Assembly: GCA_900143635.1 (NCBI GenBank)
Contig: FREY01000010.1
Coordinates: 62,001-126,000, forward strand
DNA: 64,000 bases
Reading direction: 5' to 3'
Source: Rhodobacteraceae bacterium Alg231-04
Lineage (GTDB): Bacteria > Pseudomonadota > Alphaproteobacteria > Rhodobacterales > Rhodobacteraceae
Both the position numbers and the translations under genes were made by a program. Below the pieces are notes generated by a model. That model was not told where the DNA came from. It saw only the letters and a list, made by a program, of their open reading frames with translations, and did not search any database. Positions within the stretch are counted from its first letter, which is position 1. Every line of letters starts with the position of its first letter. Positions 9,202 to 16,952 of the stretch are shown here, piece by piece.

Positions 9202-9657
9202 TCAGGCGACAGTGCGCTGGCAACCCAGCGGCTGAAGCATCTGCAGCAGATCATGGTTATTGCAAACCAGCGATTCCAGCGTGATGCCATCAAGGGCGGC
9301 AAAAAACGCCTCGGCAGCGTCCGACAGCGCCACCTTCAGGCGGCAGGCGGCGGTCAGCGGGCAGCTGCCGTCGCGGTCGGCGAAACACTCGGTATCGGGC
9401 TGTTCCCCCTCGACCAGGCGGAAGACCTCGCCGATCTGGATCTCCGCGGCGGGACGGCCCAGGCTCATACCACCGTTGCGGCCGCGCTGCGTGTGCAAAA
9501 AGCCGAGCTGGCCGAGCTGGTTGATCACCTGTGCCAGATGGTTCTCTGACACGTTGCAGCTGCTGGCGATTTCGGATTTGGTCACCAGTCGGCCTTCATT
9601 GACTGCACAATACATCAGCAGGCGGACAGCAATGTTCGTGCGTTTGGTAATGCGCAT
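9202..9657 (-). CDS. Rrf2-family Fe-S transcription regulator (NsrR/RirA-like)
   Basis: A 151-residue winged-helix regulator. The HTH region SENHLAQVINQLGQLGFL and the wing GRNGGMSLG match Rrf2 proteins. Three cysteines, C91, C99 and C105, form the C-X7-C-X5-C cluster motif that ligates an iron-sulfur cluster; the numbering equals that known for RirA, while the HTH wording resembles NsrR. So it senses NO, iron or redox state; which one is not decided by sequence. The ATG at 9657 has AGGAG 9 bp upstream, and I reject the 40 extra upstream codons. Upstream are a dyad and an FNR-type box, so oxygen or NO likely also controls it. Confidence 0.88.
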   Translation of the reverse strand: MRITKRTNIAVRLLMYCAVNEGRLVTKSEIASSCNVSENHLAQVINQLGQLGFLHTQRGRNGGMSLGRPAAEIQIGEVFRLVEGEQPDTECFADRDGSCPLTAACRLKVALSDAAEAFFAALDGITLESLVCNNHDLLQMLQPLGCQRTVA

Positions 9658-9675
9658 GGAAACGCTCCTGAATGA

Positions 9676-9697
9676 GTGCAATGCGGCAATATTGCAC
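9676..9697 (-). promoter_or_regulatory. Dyad operator candidate in front of the Rrf2 gene
   Basis: GTGCAAT (9676-9682) and ATTGCAC (9691-9697) are exact inverted repeats with an 8-bp spacer, 19 bp upstream of the Rrf2 start codon. The position suits autorepression by the Rrf2 protein; this is inference. Confidence 0.45.
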
Positions 9698-9715
9698 GGG
9701 CTCCAAAAAGCCTGT

Positions 9716-9729
9716 TTGATATACATCAA
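9716..9729 (-). promoter_or_regulatory. FNR/CRP-family box TTGAT-N4-ATCAA
   Basis: TTGATATACATCAA is an exact match to the TTGAT-N4-ATCAA target of FnrL/Anr/Dnr-type regulators. Its centre is 65 bp upstream of the Rrf2 ATG, which would place it at about -41 if transcription starts near 9681. It also touches a possible ATG (9729) of the divergent gene. Oxygen- or NO-responsive control of the Rrf2 gene is the natural reading. Confidence 0.7.
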
Positions 9730-9752
9730 TGAAACCGAACGTTGGTACTCGA

Positions 9753-10340
9753 ATGCACACAACATCGCCCGCGCCATATTTCTTTGGCTACGGTAGCCTG
9801 GTGAACACCGCGACCCATGCCTATGGCGACCCGCAGCCCGCCCGACTGAAGGGCTGGCGGCGGCGCTGGATCCAGACCGGCCTGCGCGAGGCGGCCTTTC
9901 TGACGGCTATCCCCTGCCCCAATAGCGAGATAGACGGGTTGATCGCAGCGGTGCCCGGCGCGAACTGGGCAGCGCTGGACGAACGCGAATGGGCTTACGA
10001 TAGGCTGCCTGCCTCGGATGCCGTCAGCCATGGGTTGGCGCATCCCGCGGATATCTCAGTCTATGCGGTTCCAATGGACCGGCGGGCAACCGGGCCGGAG
10101 AAACACCCCATATTGCTCAGCTATCTGGATGTAGTGGTTCAGGGCTATCTGGATGTTTTTGGCCGCACCGGGGTTGAGGCCTTTTTTGCCACCACAGATG
10201 GGTGGGACATAGAAGTTCTGAACGACCGGAAGGCACCGCGCTATCCCCGTGCACAGCCGCTGTGTGACGCCCTGCAGGCCCTGACCGATCAGCACATGCA
10301 GTCAATAGGCGTCCGCGTCGTTCAATCCGAAACGCACTAG
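9753..10340 (+). CDS. Gamma-glutamylcyclotransferase-fold protein
   Basis: A 195-residue protein with the GGCT/AIG2 fold. The N-terminal FGYGSLVN is the substrate-binding loop of the family, and the acidic residue in ALDEREWAYDR is in place for the catalytic Glu. Family members release 5-oxoproline from gamma-glutamyl dipeptides or glutathione; the substrate here is unknown. An alternative ATG at 9729 would put the start on the FNR box, so I chose 9753. The C-terminal part (PRYPRAQPLCDALQ) is typical of longer proteobacterial versions. Confidence 0.82.
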   Translation: MHTTSPAPYFFGYGSLVNTATHAYGDPQPARLKGWRRRWIQTGLREAAFLTAIPCPNSEIDGLIAAVPGANWAALDEREWAYDRLPASDAVSHGLAHPADISVYAVPMDRRATGPEKHPILLSYLDVVVQGYLDVFGRTGVEAFFATTDGWDIEVLNDRKAPRYPRAQPLCDALQALTDQHMQSIGVRVVQSETH

Positions 10341-10351
10341 GGCAGAGCAGA

Positions 10352-10377
10352 TGCGCGCAGACTGAAACCTGCGCGCA
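10352..10377. terminator. Perfect 9-bp hairpin after the GGCT gene
   Basis: TGCGCGCAG (10352-10360) and CTGCGCGCA (10369-10377) pair perfectly around an 8-base loop, 11 bp after the stop codon. No T-run follows on either strand. It probably ends or protects the mRNA of the convergent neighbours. Confidence 0.5.
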
Positions 10378-10481
10378 AAAAACAACGCTCTAGGTGGGCG
10401 GGAAGCGATAGCGGCTGGCGGCCACTGTCCAATCCATTTGCGTGGGTGCGCACATAGTGCTGGCTGGCATCAGATGGCGGG

Positions 10482-10826
10482 TCAATCGACTGCGCGGATC
10501 AGTTTACGTTCCAACACTCTGAGAACCTTTTTCAGATCCCCGCCACGCTTCAGGATCTGCCCATCCATGGCCACCACTGAGTACATGCCCTGCTTGCTGC
10601 GCAGTTTGGGGCGTTTTTCGATCCGGTACAGCGGGTGTTCTGCCGTCCTGCGAAACACCGCAAAAACGGCCAGTTCACGCAAAGATGAGATCCCGTAGTC
10701 ACGCCACTCACCCGCAGCAACCATACGGCCATAAAGCGCAAGTATCACTGACAATTCGCGGCGGTCAAAGACCACCTGTTCGCCGATTGGCCGCCCGGGA
10801 AAGGGCGTTGTCTGATCCAAACTCAT
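10482..10826 (-). CDS. DUF2794 family protein
   Basis: A 114-residue cytoplasmic protein of a family restricted to Alphaproteobacteria. The recognisable core is FDRRELSVILALYGRMVAAG, then WRDYGI, FRRTAEHPLYRIEK and a C-terminal LKRGGDLKKVL. No catalytic motif or membrane segment is visible and no function is established. It stands downstream of imuB on the same strand but 346 bp away, so it probably has its own promoter. Confidence 0.88.
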   Translation of the reverse strand: MSLDQTTPFPGRPIGEQVVFDRRELSVILALYGRMVAAGEWRDYGISSLRELAVFAVFRRTAEHPLYRIEKRPKLRSKQGMYSVVAMDGQILKRGGDLKKVLRVLERKLIRAVD

Positions 10827-11172
10827 ACAGCAAGGGTCGCCGTAAATGGCACATAAATCAAGCCCGCTGCCGGATATTTACCGTCTTTACCACTCTCGCA
10901 GGCACTCCCGCCCCGCCGTCGGCCCCGGCCTTGCCGATGCCATTGGCGCGTTGGGCCGGGCGCCGGACCTGCGGCCCGGCGGCGCCTGCGGCGGGCCCTC
11001 CCGCAACCTTAAAGCTCCCTCCTTGATAGTATTGCGCGCTGATCTGCGCCCTATCACCACCCGCGCCGCGCAGCGGCGCGCGGCCCAACCCGGTGACGGG
11101 GTCCGGCGCAGCCGGGCCCAAACCGGGGCGGGAGCATCCCCGCCTGCTGTCCTGACAGCAGGTCACGGCAGG
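10827..11172. other. 346-bp GC-rich gap, no gene seen
   Basis: Very GC-rich, with several short dyads. The clearest is CCTGCTGT/ACAGCAGG (11143-11150 with 11155-11162), a perfect 8-bp hairpin 11 bp past the imuB stop that may end its transcript. Open frames across the gap have no family features and read as shadows. A promoter for the DUF2794 gene should lie near its right-hand side; I could not identify boxes. Confidence 0.5.
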
Positions 11173-12828
11173 TCAGGCGAAACTGCCCTGACAGAACCAA
11201 CCAGAGCTGAGCCCCGCACCATGGGCAAAGAACAGCCACAGCCGGGAACCGGCAGCCGTGGTCACCACCCAGTAATCGCGCGTGCCGCTGCGCCATTCCG
11301 GATTGTCCAGCCACCACTCCGGGGCAATGCGCTCCGGCCCGGTGGCAAGGGCCAGATCCCAGTCCCGACCGCGCCAGCGAAAGCGGGCGGGCGGCTGCGC
11401 ATGTTCTGGTGCGGCCACCAGTTCCGGCGGCCAGAGCAGCAGCGGGCGGGGCAGCGCCGGGACCGGCCAGTCCGCCGCCGGAACAGACCAGGCTGCGGCC
11501 TGCACCGTGGCGGTCTTTTCCGGGATGTGACTGTCTGCCGGGTGACGGCGGGTGATCGCCTCCAGCCCGATGCGCGCGCCCAGCCGACCACACAGATCCT
11601 CCAGCGCGGCGCCCTCCTGCAGCCGCGTCCGAGCGGCCGCCACCGCCTGACGGTGACCGGCCGGGCTGCGCGCATGCAGCGGTTCGGCCTGCACCACCTC
11701 CAGCCGCAGCATGTCGATACCATAGCCCGCATCGATCCCCTCCAGCTTCATCTCCAGCAGCGGCAGGATCCGCGCCGGATCGCGGCTGGGTCGGGCCAGC
11801 GTCAGCACCGCCCCCTCTGCCGCCTGATCACTGCGATGCGCCTCCAGCCTGAGACTGCGGGCCCCCATGCCGCGCGCTTCCAGCTTTGCACACAGCCGCG
11901 GCAGCATCCGCGCCACCCCCGCCACCAGATCCTCCATCAGGCCGATCGGTTCCGGCAGCGTCAGGCGTACCGCAAAATGATCCGGCACCCGGGCGGGCGA
12001 AACCGGCTCTGGCGCACTGCCCATCGCCTGATCCAGCCGCAGCACCAGCCCCTTGCCAAAGCGCCGCGCCAGACTGGCACGTGGCTGACCGAGAAGATCG
12101 CCAATGCGGCGCAGGCCCAGCCGGTTCAGCTGCGCGGTGACATCCGGTTCCAGCCGCAAGGCGGCTACCGGCAGGCCGCTCAGCACCGCATAGGTCTGCC
12201 CCGGCGCGGCAATGCGCCCGGTGCCGCGTGGCAGATCCAGCTTTTGTGGCGCCGCTCCGCCGCGGGTCCAGTGGCGCCGCTTGACGGCCCGCGACCGGGT
12301 GGCTGGCGCCTCCTGATCAATCGCATCCCCCGACCGGTCCGAGGTTGCCTCGGCCCCGGCATACCGCGCCAGCGCCCAGGCCGCGCCCAATGTGTCCGCA
12401 AGGCCCAGCTCCACGCTCAGCCCCATGGCGGCGCATTCCGCTTCGATCAGCGCAATCAACGCCGCCTCGCCGCCAAAAAGATGCGCACAGCCGGTCATAT
12501 CCGCCGCCAGCCCCTGTGGTGGCGCCTCTGAAATCCACGGGCTGAACTGCCCCGCCCAGCGCCGCAGCGCGGTCAGAAAGGCGGCCTCGGCCTGCACATT
12601 GCGGCTGCGGCTGCGCAAATGGGCGCACATCGCATGGGCATCGCGCAGCGGCTGGCCCACGGATAAACCTTCCCGTTCTGCCGCCGCAGTTAACGTGGAA
12701 ATAACCTGCATGTTGGACCGTTCTTCCACAACGGCAAGCGGTCCCTCCGCCCCGTCGCGTTCGAGACGCAAAAGACGTTCGGCACCAAGGCGCGGAAACC
12801 AAAGCGATAGGATACGACGGTGGGTCAT
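11173..12828 (-). CDS. imuB: Y-family polymerase-like mutagenesis protein ImuB
   Basis: A 551-residue Y-family polymerase homologue. The first catalytic motif is degenerate: LSLWFPRL replaces the metal-binding Asp stretch, as is usual for ImuB, which serves as an adaptor between the beta clamp and DnaE2 in SOS mutagenesis. The palm-like (QGLAADMTGCAHLFGG) and little-finger segments are recognisable, followed by a long C-terminal extension ending in AGLSSGWFCQGSF. The ATG at 12828 is chosen because the family begins there; the frame stays open for 73 more codons. An SOS box lies 47 bp upstream. The usual partners imuA and dnaE2 are not adjacent. Confidence 0.9.
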   Translation of the reverse strand: MTHRRILSLWFPRLGAERLLRLERDGAEGPLAVVEERSNMQVISTLTAAAEREGLSVGQPLRDAHAMCAHLRSRSRNVQAEAAFLTALRRWAGQFSPWISEAPPQGLAADMTGCAHLFGGEAALIALIEAECAAMGLSVELGLADTLGAAWALARYAGAEATSDRSGDAIDQEAPATRSRAVKRRHWTRGGAAPQKLDLPRGTGRIAAPGQTYAVLSGLPVAALRLEPDVTAQLNRLGLRRIGDLLGQPRASLARRFGKGLVLRLDQAMGSAPEPVSPARVPDHFAVRLTLPEPIGLMEDLVAGVARMLPRLCAKLEARGMGARSLRLEAHRSDQAAEGAVLTLARPSRDPARILPLLEMKLEGIDAGYGIDMLRLEVVQAEPLHARSPAGHRQAVAAARTRLQEGAALEDLCGRLGARIGLEAITRRHPADSHIPEKTATVQAAAWSVPAADWPVPALPRPLLLWPPELVAAPEHAQPPARFRWRGRDWDLALATGPERIAPEWWLDNPEWRSGTRDYWVVTTAAGSRLWLFFAHGAGLSSGWFCQGSFA

Positions 12829-12874
12829 GAGCAAGCAGCATTCGGCAGACAGCCCTCGGGAGGGCAGGATTGAT

Positions 12875-12889
12875 GTTCCTACTCTGTTC
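12875..12889 (-). promoter_or_regulatory. LexA (SOS) box GTTC-N7-GTTC
   Basis: GTTCCTACTCTGTTC is an exact GTTC-N7-GTTC direct repeat, the LexA target described for Alphaproteobacteria. It lies in the 97-bp gap between imuB (minus, ATG at 12828) and the cytochrome gene (plus, ATG at 12926). imuB is the natural SOS target; the cytochrome promoter may share the site. Confidence 0.8.
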
Positions 12890-12925
12890 TCATTTTTCGA
12901 TTCGGTCAACGGCCCGGTGCAGGCC

Positions 12926-13387
12926 ATGAAACGGCTGGCCCTCGGCGCTGTTCTGATACTGGCAACCGCCCTGTCCGGCCCGGCCGATGCGGAAAAATCC
13001 TTCACCCATAAGGAAGTCCGCGCCCGGATCGAGCTGATGCAATCCAACCGGGACGCGCTGGAGACGCTCCATCAGATGATGGCCGGACAACGCCGGTTTT
13101 CCGCCTCCGAAGCCAGTGCGGCACGCCGCAGCCTGCTGCGCAACCTGCGCAAAATCCCTCGCGCCTTTCGCAAAGAAAGGATGGAACCACTGTCCAACGC
13201 CCGGCCCGGAATCTGGCTGAATAGGGATGATTTCGACGCCCGCGCCAAGGCCGCCGCCAAAGCCGCAGCTGCGGTCAAATCTCAGAATCTACCGGCGTTG
13301 CGCCGCACATTGCCCGATCTGTTTCACGCCTGCCTGAGCTGTCATGACGCCTACCGCAACAGGCCCCGCGAATTCACCACACATTAA
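12926..13387 (+). CDS. Class II-type cytochrome c, exported
   Basis: A 153-residue protein with a signal peptide (MKRLALGAVLILATALSGPADA) and a single haem motif CLSCH close to the C-terminus, the layout of cytochrome c-prime/c556 four-helix bundles. These periplasmic haem proteins shuttle electrons or bind NO. An in-frame ATG at 12827 would add 33 residues and bury the signal peptide, so 12926 is preferred. It diverges from imuB across the SOS box. Identity as a cytochrome is firm, the physiological role open. Confidence 0.85.
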   Translation: MKRLALGAVLILATALSGPADAEKSFTHKEVRARIELMQSNRDALETLHQMMAGQRRFSASEASAARRSLLRNLRKIPRAFRKERMEPLSNARPGIWLNRDDFDARAKAAAKAAAAVKSQNLPALRRTLPDLFHACLSCHDAYRNRPREFTTH

Positions 13388-13422
13388 AAAGAACCGCGCT
13401 TGAAAATGGGCTGTGCCTGCGC

Positions 13423-14040
13423 TCAAACACCATAGCGGGCAAGGAATGTGTCGACCGCACCATTGACGATACGCGCTTTATCTTCCGCTGATGCCTCGCT
13501 GGGCCCGTTGAAGACCACCTGCGTGAACAGATCCGCCTTGCACAATTCGGTAAATTGATCCGCTGCCAGTTCGAAATCTGTGATCTGCAGCGCGCCCCTG
13601 TCCACCGCCTCGCGGAAAAACTCGGTCAGACGCGCGCGCACCAGCATCGGGCCGCTTTGGTAGAACATCCGCCCCAGTTCGGGAAAGCGTTCCGCCTCGG
13701 CCACGCAGATCCGAAACATGCGCTGGCTGAATTCCGACAGTAAGACATTCAAAAACCGCCCAGCAGCAACTTCCAGTGCTTCGCGCACGTCGCAGCCGCT
13801 GGGAACAAGACTGTCAACGCCGCATTCCTGACGTTCGCATTCGTGGCGCAGAACCTCGATGAACAGCAGCCGCTTGTCTGGGAAATAGCTATAAAGCGTC
13901 GCCTTGCTGACCCCCGCCACACGGGCGATGTCATCGACGCTGCCGCCCTCAAACCCATCCGCCATGAACACCTCGCGGGCGCCCTCCAGGACCTGATCAA
14001 ACTTGCGGCCGGTCCGCAGAATGCGTGCTTGGTGGTTCAT
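13423..14040 (-). CDS. TetR/AcrR family regulator
   Basis: A 205-residue repressor-type protein. The N-terminal HTH is clear: DDIARVAGVSKATLYSYFPDKRLLF (residues about 37-61). The C-terminal ligand domain resembles the AefR-like group (RFPELGRMFY). The ligand is unknown. It diverges from mbfA with 132 bp between them, so either it acts on this region or the two share space only; the visible palindrome there is of the Irr type, not a TetR operator. Confidence 0.9.
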   Translation of the reverse strand: MNHQARILRTGRKFDQVLEGAREVFMADGFEGGSVDDIARVAGVSKATLYSYFPDKRLLFIEVLRHECERQECGVDSLVPSGCDVREALEVAAGRFLNVLLSEFSQRMFRICVAEAERFPELGRMFYQSGPMLVRARLTEFFREAVDRGALQITDFELAADQFTELCKADLFTQVVFNGPSEASAEDKARIVNGAVDTFLARYGV

Positions 14041-14142
14041 TAATCTTCCTTTGGCTCGCGGGGCGTTGCCAATCTAGCGCGACGCAGGACATTTCGCCAA
14101 TGAGATTGAACACCCTTGCGGAGATCGGCCGAATGGATAAGG

Positions 14143-14157
14143 TTAGAATAATTCTAA
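14143..14157 (+). promoter_or_regulatory. Irr box (iron control element) of mbfA
   Basis: TTAGAATAATTCTAA is a perfect palindrome (TTAGAA-N3-TTCTAA) ending 15 bp before the mbfA start. It matches the core of the Irr/ICE consensus of Alphaproteobacteria. In Agrobacterium and Bradyrhizobium mbfA is repressed by Irr under low iron; the same circuit is expected here. The site is so close to the gene that it must overlap the promoter or transcript start. Confidence 0.82.
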
Positions 14158-14172
14158 TATTGAGGCCCGGCA

Positions 14173-15147
14173 ATGAGTTTTTTCCAGCAACGTAAACGGT
14201 TTGCGGATCTGAGCGAGCGTGAAATCCTGGCTCTGGCCATTTCCTCGGAAGAGGATGATGCGCGTATTTACCGGGGCTATGCGGCGCAATTGCGGGCAGA
14301 TTTCCCCTCCAGCGCGCAGGTTTTTGACGGAATGGCCGCCGAGGAAGACAGCCATAGGGCGCAATTGATCGCGTTATTCGAATCACGGTTCGGATTCGTG
14401 ATCCCGCTGATCCGCCGCGAACATGTGGCCGGGTTCTACGCCCGCAAACCGATCTGGCTGGTTGAAAACCTCGGGTTGGACCGTATCCGTGCCGAGGCCG
14501 CCGCGATGGAGCGTGACGCAGAACGCTTTTACACAGCCGCCGCAGCCCGCACCTCGGACGCCGCCACCCGCAGGCTGCTCGGCGATCTGGCTGCGGCCGA
14601 AGCCGGGCATCAAACAGCCGCCACCGATCTGGAGCGCACCCATCTGACCGAGGACGCCCGCGAGGATGAGGATGCAACCGCCCACCGGCAGTTCATCCTC
14701 ACCTGGGTACAGCCGGGGCTGGCCGGTCTGATGGACGGCTCTGTCTCAACCCTGGCGCCGATCTTTGCCACCGCCTTTGCCACCCAGGACACCTGGACCA
14801 CCTTCCTTGTGGGCGTTGCCGCTTCCGTCGGGGCGGGCATTTCCATGGGCTTTACCGAGGCCGCCTCGGATGATGGGGCGATTTCCGGTCGCGGCTCGCC
14901 GGTGAAACGTGGTGTAGCTTCGGGGGTGATGACCACGATTGGCGGGCTTGGCCATGCGTTGCCCTATCTGATCCCGGATTTCTGGACCGCGACAACGCTG
15001 GCGGTGCTGATCGTTTTTGTTGAGCTATGGGCCATCGCCTGGATCCAGAGCCGCTACATGGAAACCCCCTTTTGGCGCGCGACAATGCAGGTGGTGATGG
15101 GCGGCGCGCTGGTGCTTGGCGCAGGCGTGCTGATCGGCAGTGGATGA
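14173..15147 (+). CDS. mbfA: Membrane-bound ferritin / iron exporter MbfA
   Basis: A 324-residue fusion of an N-terminal erythrin (ferritin-like diiron) domain, residues about 10-150, with a C-terminal VIT1/CCC1-type membrane domain. Diiron ligands fit SSEEDDARIY, AAEEDSHRAQL and AAEAGHQTA (Glu with E-x-x-H spacing). The membrane half begins near residue 170 (LTWVQPGLAGLMDGSVSTLAPIF) and has several hydrophobic helices. Known MbfA exports ferrous iron and protects against iron and peroxide stress. An Irr box in front implies induction when iron is plentiful. Confidence 0.92.
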   Translation: MSFFQQRKRFADLSEREILALAISSEEDDARIYRGYAAQLRADFPSSAQVFDGMAAEEDSHRAQLIALFESRFGFVIPLIRREHVAGFYARKPIWLVENLGLDRIRAEAAAMERDAERFYTAAAARTSDAATRRLLGDLAAAEAGHQTAATDLERTHLTEDAREDEDATAHRQFILTWVQPGLAGLMDGSVSTLAPIFATAFATQDTWTTFLVGVAASVGAGISMGFTEAASDDGAISGRGSPVKRGVASGVMTTIGGLGHALPYLIPDFWTATTLAVLIVFVELWAIAWIQSRYMETPFWRATMQVVMGGALVLGAGVLIGSG

Positions 15148-15248
15148 CCCTGCTGCCGCTTTCGCCTTTTATACTCTGAACAGGTCACGCATCATGGCGC
15201 CAGCAGCCAGCCCTTTTATCACAGGCCAAGCCCCCGCAGGAGCAGGAC

Positions 15249-15848
15249 ATGACCCCCATCACCGACCTAGAAACGCTCGAGGCCATCTACGGCGCACCGG
15301 TTGCCCTATCCCTCACCAAGGTCGTGCCGCATATCACGCCGCTCTACCGCAGATGGATAGAAGCAGCGCGGTTTGTGATCCTGTCCACCAGCGGCCCTGA
15401 AGGCACCGATGCCAGCCCGCGCGGCGACGATGGCCCTGTTGTGCGAATTGCCGATAAAAAGACCATCCTGCTGCCCGACTGGCGCGGCAACAACCGGATC
15501 GACAGCCTGCGCAACATCGTGCGCGACCCAAAAGTCAGCCTGATGTTCATGATTCCCGGCTGCAATAATGTGGTCCGGATCAACGGGCGGGCCATTGTCA
15601 CCGCAGACGCGGCGGTGACCGGGCAGTTCACCCAGGCCAAGAAACACCCCCGCACTGTCATCGCGATCAACGTTGACGAGGCCTATTTCCAATGCGCCAA
15701 GGCGCTGATGCGGTCGCGCCTGTGGACCGCGCCGCATCCGGAGGGCATCCCCACCGCAGGCCAGTTTGTCAAAGAGATAGAAACCGGCTTCGACGCCGAG
15801 GCCTATGACAGCGGCTATGCGGAATATGCCAAACCACGCATGTGGTAG
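15249..15848 (+). CDS. Pyridoxamine 5'-phosphate oxidase-fold protein
   Basis: A 199-residue protein of the PNPOx-like split-barrel FMN-binding superfamily (MSMEG_1061-type). Family features are FVILSTSGPEGTDASPRGD near residue 41 and LLPDWRGNNRIDSLRN near 77, the FMN phosphate-binding stretch. Members of this subgroup are usually flavin or haem oxidoreductases of unknown substrate, not true PdxH. AGGAGCAGG before the ATG supports the start. It follows mbfA on the same strand at 101 bp. Confidence 0.85.
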   Translation: MTPITDLETLEAIYGAPVALSLTKVVPHITPLYRRWIEAARFVILSTSGPEGTDASPRGDDGPVVRIADKKTILLPDWRGNNRIDSLRNIVRDPKVSLMFMIPGCNNVVRINGRAIVTADAAVTGQFTQAKKHPRTVIAINVDEAYFQCAKALMRSRLWTAPHPEGIPTAGQFVKEIETGFDAEAYDSGYAEYAKPRMW

Positions 15849-15878
15849 CCGCGCGGTTTGACGTGCGGACCACCGAAG

Positions 15879-16640
15879 TCAGCCGGCCAGTTTCATCCAC
15901 CCAAGACTATCTTGTGTGCGCAGCGTTGACGGCGTGTATTCTGCACTGACCCAGCCTGAATAGCCGCTGGCATCAATTGCGTCGAACAGGGCCGCAAAAT
16001 CAACCGGACCTGTACCCGGCTCACTGCGGGCGGGGGCGGCGCCGATCTGGACATGGGACGCCATCGGGCCAAAACTCTCCCAGACTTTCATCGCGTCGCC
16101 GTGGATCATCTGCGCGTGATAGGTATCATATTGCAGCCCCACATTGGCACGCCCTACCGCTTCCAGCACCTCGGCGGCCAGATTGTAATCATCCAGAAAA
16201 TAGCCCGGCTGGTCACCGCTGTTCAGCGGCTCGATTGTAAACTGCTGATCGGGCGCGTGATCGGCCGCCCATTGCAGGTTGCGCACAAAGGTCTCATGCG
16301 CGTCATCGCCCTGCACATAGCCCGCCATCAGATGGATCTTCTGCGGGCGCAGCACCTCGCAATAGCGCATCACCCGGCGCATATCGCGCTGGAACCGGTC
16401 TTCGCCACCCGGCACCGCCGCATAGCCCGGTGTCCCGCCCGTATAGTTCGGAGGCGGCGCATTGATCAGCACCAGCTGCAACCCGTTGGCCATCAGAGCC
16501 CGCTGGGTGTCCTTGGCGGCAAACTCGTATGGCGCCAGAATCTCAACCCCGTCAAACCCGGCTGCCGCCGCTGCCTCAAACCGCTCCACATAGGGCAGTT
16601 CGGAAAACAGCAGTGATATATTGGCGGCAAACTTTGGCAT
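15879..16640 (-). CDS. hyi: Hydroxypyruvate isomerase-like TIM-barrel protein
   Basis: A 253-residue sugar-isomerase TIM barrel of the Hyi/OtnI family, which interconverts hydroxypyruvate with tartronate semialdehyde or isomerises related acids. Family marks are MPKFAANISLLFSELPYVERF at the N-terminus, FTIEPLNSGDQPGYFLDD with metal-binding Glu, and YDTYHAQ with metal-binding Asp/His. The ATG at 16640 has GGAG 6 bp upstream; I reject the 8 extra codons upstream. It stands alone. The exact substrate is uncertain. Confidence 0.88.
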   Translation of the reverse strand: MPKFAANISLLFSELPYVERFEAAAAAGFDGVEILAPYEFAAKDTQRALMANGLQLVLINAPPPNYTGGTPGYAAVPGGEDRFQRDMRRVMRYCEVLRPQKIHLMAGYVQGDDAHETFVRNLQWAADHAPDQQFTIEPLNSGDQPGYFLDDYNLAAEVLEAVGRANVGLQYDTYHAQMIHGDAMKVWESFGPMASHVQIGAAPARSEPGTGPVDFAALFDAIDASGYSGWVSAEYTPSTLRTQDSLGWMKLAG

Positions 16641-16952
16641 GCGGGTCTCCTCTTCTTGCCCCAACGATTATCCCGTCCTTGGCAGAGAATCCAAGATGCG
16701 TAAAACCGCAGATTGTTCGGTTTTCGGTCATATTTTTCTGGACTTCCGCCGCGCGGCCCTCGGCGCCACCAAGCGGGCTTGGGTCAAATTTCCCTAAAAA
16801 TCAGTAAATTGCAGGATGCGGTCTGCCCGACAGAATCAACCACGCCAACCCCATCGCGGGATCATCTGCAGGCCAAAGATACGGGCGAAATCCCGCCCGT
16901 TGCGCCTATTGATCGCCTTTGTGTTCGAGTTTCGGCGATCCAAACCAGCCCC
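16641..16952. other. 312-bp gap, one hairpin, no gene seen
   Basis: Lies between DUF1285 and hyi, both on the minus strand. ACGGGCG (16881-16887) and CGCCCGT (16894-16900) form a perfect 7-bp stem 53 bp past the DUF1285 stop and may end its transcript. The hyi promoter should sit near 16650-16720, where AT-rich stretches occur. No open frame looks genuine. Confidence 0.45.

Noticed and set aside
10846-12531. A 561-codon plus-strand frame across imuB
   Set aside because: Antisense to imuB with low-complexity Arg/Pro/Gln content and no domains.
16900-16952. A tRNA-like GTTCGAG string in the gap after DUF1285
   Set aside because: No acceptor, D or anticodon stems fit around it.
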